Origin: JBAXTE01 sp037130365
GTDB lineage: Bacteria; Bacteroidota; Bacteroidia; Bacteroidales; WCHB1-69
Assembly (NCBI GenBank): GCA_037130365.1
Contig: JBAXTE010000021.1
Coordinates: forward strand, 1-64,000
Length of the DNA stretch: 64,000 nt
Reading direction: 5' to 3'
Position numbers and translations under genes: made by a program. The notes beneath the pieces are model-generated. The model was given only the letters and a program-made list of their open reading frames with translations. It was not told the origin of the DNA and made no database searches. Of this stretch, positions 1-7,134 are shown piece by piece (positions within the stretch are counted from its first letter, which is position 1; each line of letters begins with the position of its first letter).

Positions 1-49
1 GGTTCTAATTTGTGACTTGGGAAAGTGAAAAAAATGAATTTTTAGAACC
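1..49. repeat. Short inverted repeat at the end of the LRR gene
   Basis: The 8-bp arms GGTTCTAA (1-8) and TTAGAACC (42-49) are perfect reverse complements around a 33-nt spacer. The stop codon of the leucine-rich-repeat gene lies inside the right arm. The arms could be a weak terminator or the edge of an inserted element that cut the gene short. The spacer is too long for a classic terminator, so the role is uncertain. Confidence 0.35.
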
Positions 50-2033
50 CACCATAATGTATATAATTACCGACCATGCTTGGGGTTATACGATTTCCCT
101 CGAGGCAGGTTTTGTCATTTGGATCGTAAGAGCCAACAATCGTTTGCATTAATCCGAAACTATTATCTGCATTCGTTTCTTCTGGTTGTCCTCCAACTAT
201 AACAGCATCAAAACTTAATATATCGCCAACGTTCAAAGCTGGATTTTCAGTTGGGCTATTAGAATTCATAGTAAGCATAATTTCCTTTGTTTGCATGGGC
301 ATTAGGTTGCTAAAATTCCAAGTTAACATCCCAAAAGCTTGAGCGCTTGGGGTTTCAGATGTATTTACAAAGTCGATTAAAGAATCTGAATAACCTAACG
401 TTAAATATCCTGATTCGATTATATTTCCTTTGTTTTTATATACAATTTTATACGTAGCATCAAATCCAGGACGAGCAGGAATAATTGGAATCATTGAAAT
501 TTCTAAGTCATGATGAACTCCATTTGGAATGATGCAAAAATCATAAATAAACGGATTGCTTCCAGCAGGCAAAGAAACCATTAAACTGTCATATAAAAAA
601 TAGGAGGGATTTTCGAATATTGGTTTTATTATATAATTTCCAGCTTGAAGTGGCAAATTGTAGTTTCCTGAAGTATCAGAAATTACATTGCCAATGGTTG
701 AGCCATTGTTAATTGATAGTATTAAATTTGCCCAATATGGATCCAAAGTGTTACAACCATTATTATCAAAATCTATTCTGTTTTTTCCTTGAATAGAATA
801 AAAGGTTCCCCCAGGTGTAAAAGAGCAATAAGAACCAATAGCACAATTTATATATCCATAACTATTTATCTTTGCTTGAACTTGATTTATTTCGTTTGTA
901 TCACAACAAACATACACTAGATTTGGATTGTTGTCAAATTCCAAATATGTTTCAAAGTAAGTGTTGTTAATATTCAACATAGTTAATTGATTATTTGAAC
1001 AATATAAACCGCTGAGAAGTGTCAATGATTGCAAATTCAAGGTAGTTAATAGGTTATTGTTGCATTCAAGGTGCTGCAAAATTGGTACTCCTTCAAAATG
1101 TAATTGTGTAAAGTGATTATTGTTACAAAACAAATATTCCAAATTCGCTAATCCAGTTAGATCGAGAACCGAAAGATTATTATTTGAACACATCAAAATA
1201 TTTAGTAAGTTGAGCCCTTGAAGATTGAGCGATGATATCAAAGTACTGTCACAATATAATCTATGCAGTTGTGTTAAGCCCTGCACATTTAAGGACGATA
1301 TTGGGTTTCCAGAACACCATAGAGTTTGCAAATTAGTTAAACCCTGCACATTTAAGGACGATATTGGGTTCCATCCACAATATAGAGCTTGCAAAGTAGT
1401 TAAGCCCTGAACATTTATAGAAGTTAATAGGTTTTGGGAACAATTCAATTCTAATATGCTTGATAATCCAATAATATTTAAAGTTGTAATCTGATTATTA
1501 GTACAATATAGCTTTGTGAGGGCGTTAAACCCATGTACATCTAGCGATGTTATGTAGTTAGTAGTGCAGTTTATTTCTTGCAAACTTGTGAGCCCTTGAA
1601 CATTCAATATGCTGATGAAATTGTCAGGACATTCTAGCTTCTGTAAATTAGAGAGTCCTTGTATGTTGATTGTAGTTATCTGACTTTCAGTACAATCTAA
1701 ATACTCAAGGTTTGTTAATGCATGTAGATCAAGTGTGTCCAATGTGTTATGTGAACAATCCAACCAAAGCAGATTGGTAAAATTTTCAATCCCTTTAAGT
1801 GAAAAAATACCTGAACCTAATAAATTAAGTCTTTGCACTGCTAATGCCTCACTTAATTGAATCAACCCATCATTATTAATATCAACATCATCTTCTGAAA
1901 AACTATCACCATTCGTATCAACGCACAAAGTATTCACTAATGCATTACGGAAATTCGAATCTGCAAATGTAATTGTTTGGGCAGTTGCTACCGCACTCAT
2001 GCCCATTAATACAATAAAAAGTAATTTTTTCAT
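42..2033 (-). CDS. Secreted leucine-rich-repeat protein, C-terminally truncated
   Basis: This is a 663-residue exported protein. A signal peptide (about residues 1-19, ending ATAQ) is followed by roughly 15 leucine-rich repeats of 21 residues. Their pattern, LxxLxxLxCxxNxIxxLNVQG, has a conserved Cys as in the internalin-like LRRs of Bacteroidota. From about residue 410 come a carboxypeptidase-regulatory-like segment (IDFDNNGCNTLDPYWANLIL) and a CARDB/DUF11-like beta domain. In the relatives I know, the motif GSYDPNDKTCLEGN...MVGNYIHY continues into another Ig-like domain and a T9SS sorting tail. Here the frame ends four codons after YIHY, so the export tail is missing. It is probably a truncated surface adhesin; a function without the tail is unproven. 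Two repeats are almost identical at DNA level. Confidence 0.8.
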   Translation of the reverse strand: MKKLLFIVLMGMSAVATAQTITFADSNFRNALVNTLCVDTNGDSFSEDDVDINNDGLIQLSEALAVQRLNLLGSGIFSLKGIENFTNLLWLDCSHNTLDTLDLHALTNLEYLDCTESQITTINIQGLSNLQKLECPDNFISILNVQGLTSLQEINCTTNYITSLDVHGFNALTKLYCTNNQITTLNIIGLSSILELNCSQNLLTSINVQGLTTLQALYCGWNPISSLNVQGLTNLQTLWCSGNPISSLNVQGLTQLHRLYCDSTLISSLNLQGLNLLNILMCSNNNLSVLDLTGLANLEYLFCNNNHFTQLHFEGVPILQHLECNNNLLTTLNLQSLTLLSGLYCSNNQLTMLNINNTYFETYLEFDNNPNLVYVCCDTNEINQVQAKINSYGYINCAIGSYCSFTPGGTFYSIQGKNRIDFDNNGCNTLDPYWANLILSINNGSTIGNVISDTSGNYNLPLQAGNYIIKPIFENPSYFLYDSLMVSLPAGSNPFIYDFCIIPNGVHHDLEISMIPIIPARPGFDATYKIVYKNKGNIIESGYLTLGYSDSLIDFVNTSETPSAQAFGMLTWNFSNLMPMQTKEIMLTMNSNSPTENPALNVGDILSFDAVIVGGQPEETNADNSFGLMQTIVGSYDPNDKTCLEGNRITPSMVGNYIHYGGF
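1279..1370 (-). repeat. 63-bp tandem LRR unit, recently duplicated
   Basis: A 29-nt run is identical at 1279-1307 and 1342-1370, a spacing of exactly 63 bp or 21 codons, which is one leucine-rich repeat. A weaker third copy follows near 1400-1418. The near-identity inside an otherwise divergent repeat array points to recent unit duplication or gene conversion. Confidence 0.85.
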
Positions 2034-2249
2034 AATTCTAAATTTTTCATGTTGGTAAATTGAATTTCAAATATACGGTAATATTTTAAAAATAATCAAT
2101 ATTTTAAATATTTAACAAAACTATTAATTTTTCAAGAATGGTATTCTCCTTTTTCTTAAAGAAAAGTCCTAAATGCTGTAAAATCATAGAGGAACTAAAT
2201 AAAAGATTCTTTTTTGTGATATGCTTTATTCTAAACTTTTTAATTGGTT

Positions 2250-2795
2250 TTAGAACTTATTACATTGATAAACTTCATTTGCAATTGTAGCACTCATTTG
2301 CTCAAAGAAATCTTGGCTTAAAATCTTGGAATTTGATAATAAAAGCAATTCGATTGACGGTTTTTTGCTAGAATAAGGCGGTTGAATGTATTTAAATGGG
2401 AATGTAAAAAACCCTAGATTCGTATAAAAATTTAGTCTTCGTAAACTAAGTTCATCTAAAGCAGGCTCACATTCTAGCACCACCGCTTTGTTTAACATAA
2501 ACTCTTCTATGATTTTCTTTCCAATTCCATTACTTCTAATTTCAGGAATTATAGCAAAGTGCTCAATATAATAGAAGTCAGGGAATTTCCAATAATTAAA
2601 TAATCCCACAAAACTTTGATCTACAATGATTTGATGCGGACAAAATAAGGGATTTGCGAAAGTCTTTAAAAGCTCTTCTTCATTCCTTCGTTCCTCTTCT
2701 GGAAATGAGTTTTGGTAAAGTGTGAAATAAACTTTCCACAATAAGTCATTCGGCTCAATTGGCCTTAAATAAAGAGAATCAACGTTCATAACCAT
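2250..2795 (-). CDS. GNAT family N-acetyltransferase
   Basis: A 181-residue acyl-CoA-dependent N-acyltransferase of unknown substrate. The acetyl-CoA pyrophosphate-binding motif A is visible at residues 83-95 (IPEIRSNGIGKKI, the R-x-x-G-x-G/A core), preceded by the usual beta strand (YYIEHFAI). The first ATG lies inside the 3' end of the nitroreductase gene, and a second ATG two codons later (2789) is equally possible, giving 179 residues. The overlap of about 17 bp suggests translational coupling with the upstream nitroreductase. Nothing in the sequence identifies the acceptor molecule. Confidence 0.85.
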   Translation of the reverse strand: MVMNVDSLYLRPIEPNDLLWKVYFTLYQNSFPEEERRNEEELLKTFANPLFCPHQIIVDQSFVGLFNYWKFPDFYYIEHFAIIPEIRSNGIGKKIIEEFMLNKAVVLECEPALDELSLRRLNFYTNLGFFTFPFKYIQPPYSSKKPSIELLLLSNSKILSQDFFEQMSATIANEVYQCNKF

Positions 2796-3327
2796 TATAA
2801 CTGGAGATTTTGCTGATCTCTTTTCTCACCTTTGTTCTTATGTTATTTGACTCAGGATATCCAACAGAAATTAGCAAACCAATATTCTTTTTATCGGGGA
2901 TATTCAAGATGTTTTTAATTGGTTTTTCGTTAAACCAGCCAATCATGCAGGTTCCAATTCCCAATTCAGCGGCTTGAAGACAAAAGTGTTCAGCTGCAAT
3001 TCCGATATCAACTAATGGATATTCTATTTTCTTTATAATTGTTCCTGCTTGCGAGGTTATATTTGCTTTTTCAATCACAATTACAACCATAACTGGAGCG
3101 TTAAGTGTGAACTTATTGAATTTATCGATTAATCCACATGTTTCGCCAGCAACTTTATTCTTAAGCTCTTGATCATCAACTACAATAAAAGTATATGGTT
3201 GAGCATTACAAGCAGAAGGTGCTAAACGTGTGGCCTCAATACACTGATCTAGAATTTCTCGAGAAATGGGAGCGGAGCTGTATTTTCGAGTGCTTTGACG
3301 AAGGTTGATAAGTTCTGAAAATTTCAT
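2779..3327 (-). CDS. Nitroreductase family protein (FMN-dependent)
   Basis: A 182-residue flavoprotein of the nitroreductase superfamily. The N-terminal FMN phosphate-binding signature RQSTRKY (residues 10-16) and the downstream segment ATRLAPSACNAQPYTFIVV are characteristic, as is the C-terminal helix region AAELGIGTCMIGWF. Family members reduce nitro compounds, quinones or enoate-type substrates with NAD(P)H; the substrate here is unknown. It is the first gene of a two-gene unit with the overlapping GNAT acetyltransferase. The length is normal for the short, single-domain nitroreductases common in anaerobes. Confidence 0.88.
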   Translation of the reverse strand: MKFSELINLRQSTRKYSSAPISREILDQCIEATRLAPSACNAQPYTFIVVDDQELKNKVAGETCGLIDKFNKFTLNAPVMVVIVIEKANITSQAGTIIKKIEYPLVDIGIAAEHFCLQAAELGIGTCMIGWFNEKPIKNILNIPDKKNIGLLISVGYPESNNIRTKVRKEISKISSYNGYER

Positions 3328-3439
3328 TTTTTATGATTTATTTATTGCAATTTGCGATTATTTTTTATTTTATGGAATATCAATGTCATTCTTAAATAAT
3401 TGGGTTTGTAACAGTGTAATTCAATCGAATGAGTATTTT

Positions 3440-3739
3440 CTAATATCTAAACATCAGCCACATTAACCAAATAAAAATCCCAATTAAGATGATGAAAATT
3501 GGAGTTTCAATAATAGCAACCCTTCTTCTTAATTTTTTAAAGTCGTTATCAATTTTTTCAATAGCACGAACTTTCTCCTCTTCGGTGAAGAATCGTTGTT
3601 TTCGGTCGATTATTTGATGCGAAATGGGTTTAAAGAAAATTGACTTGAATTTTTTAAGTTTGTTTTTTCTTGTTTCAAGTAACTCTCTATTTTGTTTAAT
3701 TCTGTTTATCATATCCAGAACATGACCACCGTAACCCAT
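3440..3739 (-). CDS. Hypothetical small membrane protein
   Basis: A 99-residue protein that I do not recognise. It is basic and helical over residues 10-75 (many Lys, Arg and Glu, compatible with a short coiled coil). It ends in one hydrophobic helix (about residues 79-97, IFIILIGIFIWLMWLMF), so it is likely tail-anchored with its soluble part in the cytoplasm. It lies 21 bp downstream of pgi on the same strand and may be cotranscribed with it. There is no motif to suggest an enzymatic role. Confidence 0.6.
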   Translation of the reverse strand: MGYGGHVLDMINRIKQNRELLETRKNKLKKFKSIFFKPISHQIIDRKQRFFTEEEKVRAIEKIDNDFKKLRRRVAIIETPIFIILIGIFIWLMWLMFRY

Positions 3740-3760
3740 ATTTTTTTCTTTAAAAATATT

Positions 3761-5098
3761 CTACTTCAACCGTTCCAATAGCTCATTTTTGAGTGTTTCA
3801 TAACCAGGTTTTCCGAGCAATGCAAACATATTTCGTTTGTAATCTTCAACTCCAGGTTGATCAAAGGGATTTACATCAATCATATATCCACTAATTGCAC
3901 AAGCATATTCGAAGAAATAGATTAGCTGACCAATATAATAAGCAGATAATTGAGGAATACTTAGATGAATAACTGGAACACCGCCATCGACATGAGCTAA
4001 AGTGGTTCCTAAAAATGCCATCTTGTTGATTTCGTGAACTGATTTTTCGAGTAAAAAGTTCAAACCATCAATATTTTCTGGATCGTGAGGAATGGTAACT
4101 TTTTCATTGGCTTTATCTACCCACAACATAGTTTCGAACAAATGTCGTTCACCCTGTTGAATGTATTGGCCCATGGAATGCAAATCGGAGCTAAATGTCA
4201 CGCTGGCAGGGAAAATGCCTTTATGCTCTTTGCCTTCGCTTTCGCCATAAAGTTGTTTCCACCATTCGGAAAGATAAACTAAAGTGGGTTGATAGTTTGC
4301 TAAAATTTCAGTTTTAAATCCTTTGCTATACAGTAAGTTACGTGTGATTGCATATTGCAAAGCTACATTTTCTGAAGGCTCCGATTTTAGACAAAGTTCA
4401 CGCATATCTTGCGCTCCTTTAACCAATGCATCTACATCAAAACCTGCTGCAGCAATAGGAATTAATCCAACTGGAGTGAGCACCGAAAAACGTCCACCTA
4501 CATTATCTGGAATAACAAAAGTTGAATATCCTTCGGTTTTTGCCACTTGCAATAATGCCCCTTTTGATGAATCGGTGATGGCAACAATGCGCGTGGCAGC
4601 CTCTTTTTTGCCATATTTTTGTTCGCAATGCGATTTTAATAATCGAAATGCTAACGCTGGTTCGGTGGTTGTTCCTGATTTTGAAATAATAATAACGCTA
4701 TAGTCTTTATTATTAAGTAGTTGAATTAGATCAGCGTGATAATCTTCGCTAATGTTATGACCAGCATAAACAATTATAGGCCGTGATTTGGTATCTTGTA
4801 AGTAGATTAAATTGTTACCTAAAGCTTCAATAACCGCTCTGGCTCCTAAGTACGAACCTCCAATACCAACTACAACCACAATTTCTGATTTTGAAGATAA
4901 TTGATGAGCAGTTTCTTTTATTTTTTGAAGAAAACCTTGTGTAAGTTCATTAGGTAAATCAATCCAACCTAAAAAATCATTTCCTTTTCCTGTTCGTGAA
5001 TTTAGTATTTGTTGTGCTGATAATGCACTATTAGTCATTGCTTTGTGCTCATTTTCGGAAAAAAATGATTGCGTATTTTTTGAGTCTATCTTAATCAT
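3761..5098 (-). CDS. pgi: Glucose-6-phosphate isomerase
   Basis: Interconverts glucose 6-phosphate and fructose 6-phosphate in glycolysis and gluconeogenesis, in the cytoplasm. The 445-residue length matches the short Bacillus-like PGI type rather than the ~550-residue E. coli type. Both SIS-type sugar-phosphate regions are present: VVVVGIGGSYLGARAVIEAL near the N-terminus and SKSGTTTEPALAFRLL further on. The catalytic segment GESEGKEHKGIFPAS starts at about residue 286. The final helix carries the usual DQPGVEDYKRNMFALLGKPG. It supplies substrate to the PPi-type phosphofructokinase encoded at 27.9 kb. Confidence 0.96.
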   Translation of the reverse strand: MIKIDSKNTQSFFSENEHKAMTNSALSAQQILNSRTGKGNDFLGWIDLPNELTQGFLQKIKETAHQLSSKSEIVVVVGIGGSYLGARAVIEALGNNLIYLQDTKSRPIIVYAGHNISEDYHADLIQLLNNKDYSVIIISKSGTTTEPALAFRLLKSHCEQKYGKKEAATRIVAITDSSKGALLQVAKTEGYSTFVIPDNVGGRFSVLTPVGLIPIAAAGFDVDALVKGAQDMRELCLKSEPSENVALQYAITRNLLYSKGFKTEILANYQPTLVYLSEWWKQLYGESEGKEHKGIFPASVTFSSDLHSMGQYIQQGERHLFETMLWVDKANEKVTIPHDPENIDGLNFLLEKSVHEINKMAFLGTTLAHVDGGVPVIHLSIPQLSAYYIGQLIYFFEYACAISGYMIDVNPFDQPGVEDYKRNMFALLGKPGYETLKNELLERLK

Positions 5099-5242
5099 AA
5101 TTGCTTTTTTTTACGAAGTTACATTTTTTTTGGAAATTCTCTATCGAATATTTGATGTTCTATTAAAAGGTATTTATACTAAGTCTTCTATATTTGAATA
5201 TTTATTCAGGTACACCTTAAAATATTAAATATATATGATAAA

Positions 5243-5300
5243 AATTCAACTGTACTTGAAAAATATTAATAAAATATCAAATAATTCAACTGTACTTGAA
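5243..5300. repeat. Pair of 18-bp direct repeats with palindromic core
   Basis: AATTCAACTGTACTTGAA occurs identically at 5243-5260 and 5283-5300, 40 bp apart. Each copy has 5-bp inverted arms (TTCAA...TTGAA) around a centre containing GTAC. A related TTCAACCGTACT lies at 6302-6313, on the far side of the KilA-N gene. The copies look like binding sites for a dimeric protein or remnants of an element boundary. The spacing of about four helical turns fits the first idea. Confidence 0.6.
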
Positions 5301-5334
5301 TAAATACCATAAAACGTTGTTACCGTTTCGTTGT

Positions 5335-6207
5335 TTATTTCAGTATATTTTTTGCTTCAATATAGATATTATCAGATACTTTTTTTAATGCTTTCATAAA
5401 GTCTTGTCCGTTAAGCGATTTTAATTGTAACTGAACTATCTCTCTTAACTGCTTATATCGTTCAAGCTTATCAATCTGATTACGAATAAAAACTGAATTT
5501 ATATTCTCAAGGTTTGATAAAACAACAAGCTCATTTATACTTGCAAAGTCTCTTATGTTTAAACCTTTCTTTGCTTTATCTGTATTTGCCTCTCGCCAAT
5601 CTTTAGCAGTACAATTAAATAGTGCTACTTTTAGCAAGTCAGCTTCATCTGCATAAATCAACCATTCTTTATCTTTATCGTAATTTTTTTCTGGGAGAAT
5701 GCAATCTCTTACTGCATCGGTATGAATCAGGTAGTTTGTTTTTGTCAAAATCCGTTTAACATTCCACTCAAAATTATATTGATTGCTCTCAATTTCCTTT
5801 AGTCGTTGATATTCCTTAATCAACAAGAGTTTAAACATTGGACTTATTCACGAACCAAACTCGAATGCTATGTCTTTATGAGCATACGTACCTCCGTATC
5901 TGCCTGATTTTGATATTAAACCTATTGCATTAGTTGTTTCAATCCACTTTTTCGGTGTCAGATTGAAACTGTTTAATCCAGCTTGTTTTCTAAAGGTGTC
6001 GAATTCGACAGGTTTAAAATTCGGGTTATTCAAAGTCTCCCATAATCCAATGAATTCAACAGTATTGCGATTTCTCATCCAATTGCGAATATGGTCAGAC
6101 CCTTCTTCATTTCTAACCATATCTGTCAGACAAATATAATCTTGTTTGTCTTGTTTTACTATAGAAATGAGATTGTTTTCAACTATTATCTGATTTTTAT
6201 TTGTCAT
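5335..6207 (-). pseudogene. KilA-N domain protein, interrupted by one in-frame TGA
   Basis: Two adjacent open frames (6207-5848 and 5838-5335) are in the same reading frame, separated by a single TGA and three sense codons. Joined, they give a ~290-residue KilA-N protein. The first part holds the DNA-binding KilA-N domain (ICLTDMVRNEEGSDHIRNWMRNRNT, then PKKWIETTNAIGLISKSGRYGGTYAHKDIAFEFGS). The second continues it (ISPMFKLLLIKEYQRLKEIE) into a helical C-terminal domain. Relatives I know read FGSWISP..FKLYLIKEFQRLK, so the TGA replaces a conserved Trp (TGG to TGA). Other genes here stop at TGA (for example the nitroreductase), so this is probably a young nonsense mutation; readthrough is the alternative. 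KilA-N proteins are typical of phages and mobile islands. Confidence 0.85.
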
Positions 6208-6233
6208 ATTGTCAAACCGTTTTTCAATTTGTA

Positions 6234-6280
6234 CAAATATACGATTCTTTTTAATTTACCATATTGGTACTTTGGTACTT
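6234..6280 (-). promoter_or_regulatory. Putative promoter and tandem operator of the KilA-N gene
   Basis: On the minus strand TATATTTG (6241-6234) matches the Bacteroidota -7 consensus TAnnTTTG, 27 bp upstream of the KilA-N start codon. About 23-40 bp further upstream lies a perfect 8-bp tandem repeat, TGGTACTT twice (6265-6272 and 6273-6280 on the plus strand). It sits where the -33 box would be, and no TTTG is seen there. The repeat may be an operator for the KilA-N protein itself or for a host regulator. Confidence 0.45.
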
Positions 6281-6369
6281 ACAATGAACGGTAATAAATA
6301 GTTCAACCGTACTATAAAAAAATACTACTCTGCATGCTTTCACATACAACAAAAAAATAGTTTCTAAAT

Positions 6370-7119
6370 CTACTTTTTTCCAATCAAATTAAGTACACCA
6401 TTAATAAAAGTCAGCGGATGAGCAGGATTACCTGGGATATAAAGATCTATTGGATATTTATCTAAAAAACTTCTATCCAAAGCGTTACTTTCCGAAAAAA
6501 CACCTCCACTTATGGCATCAGTACCCACAAGAATTATTATTTTGGGGTCGGGGGTAGCATTATAGCAAATTTCTATGGATTCGGCCATATTTGAGGTAAT
6601 TGGTCCTGTAATTACAATTCCATCAGCATGGCGAGGTGAAGCCACAAATTCAATTCCAAAACGTCCCATATCGAAATTTACATTTCCAGCAGCATTTAAT
6701 TCTAATTCACAACTGTTATCGCCACCGGCAGAGATTTGTCGTAGTTTTAATGAGCCCTTAAATAATCGTTTTATCTCTTTGTTAACTGTAGTTTGATCAA
6801 TTTCAATAGGTTTGTCTTCCCCAGCTTTTACAATCAACAATTCCCTTTTATTTGAAGCAAGTTTAAAATCTTTTGAAAATTTTATTTTGTTTGGGAACCG
6901 AATTGCACATTCTCCACAGAAAGTGCATTTTCCTAAATCAATACTCACTGGATTTACAGAAATAGCACGAGTTGGGCATAACTCTGCAAGCTCATTTTCG
7001 TTTATTGAATCAAGAGAAATAATAGGTTTTCCTCTATAAACCCCAGGAACTTCCACCTTAGTAACATCTGGAATATATTGTTTGCCTTGATGGTATAAAA
7101 TTTTTAGATTGAAAAACAT
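6370..7119 (-). CDS. Ehr-type complex small subunit: ferredoxin fused to NuoB/HyfI-like domain, cluster ligands lost
   Basis: 249 residues; the last gene of the seven-gene Ehr-like operon. Residues ~1-80 form a ferredoxin-like (HyfH/NuoI-type) domain with cysteines for only one [4Fe-4S] cluster: C48 (CP) plus C65xxC68xxC71. The positions expected to bind the second cluster are not Cys (for example F75 before Pro). Residues ~115-249 align by eye with HyfI/HycG and NuoB: SPRHADGIVITGPITSNM, SGG, and the end IPGNPAHP. Of the four ligands of the proximal cluster only C137 remains. The CxxC first Cys is D134, the GxCxxxGG Cys is D201, and the PGCPP Cys is N231. An ordinary N2-like cluster therefore cannot form. 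The fusion and the degeneration suggest a peripheral arm with a reduced or altered electron path. Confidence 0.85.
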   Translation of the reverse strand: MFFNLKILYHQGKQYIPDVTKVEVPGVYRGKPIISLDSINENELAELCPTRAISVNPVSIDLGKCTFCGECAIRFPNKIKFSKDFKLASNKRELLIVKAGEDKPIEIDQTTVNKEIKRLFKGSLKLRQISAGGDNSCELELNAAGNVNFDMGRFGIEFVASPRHADGIVITGPITSNMAESIEICYNATPDPKIIILVGTDAISGGVFSESNALDRSFLDKYPIDLYIPGNPAHPLTFINGVLNLIGKK

Positions 7120-7134
7120 AGCTTTTTGGTTTAT

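Noticed and set aside
1225..1410. Short plus-strand frame over the LRR gene with repeated VKPCTFKDDIGF
   Set aside because: It is the antisense shadow of the 63-bp LRR repeats; the minus-strand frame has a signal peptide and clear domain homology.
2779..2795. Frameshifted fusion of the nitroreductase and GNAT genes
   Set aside because: Both proteins are complete with their own start and stop; the ~17-bp overlap is ordinary translational coupling.
5335..6207. TGA recoded to tryptophan genome-wide
   Set aside because: TGA terminates other genes in the window, and intact neighbours use TGG for Trp.
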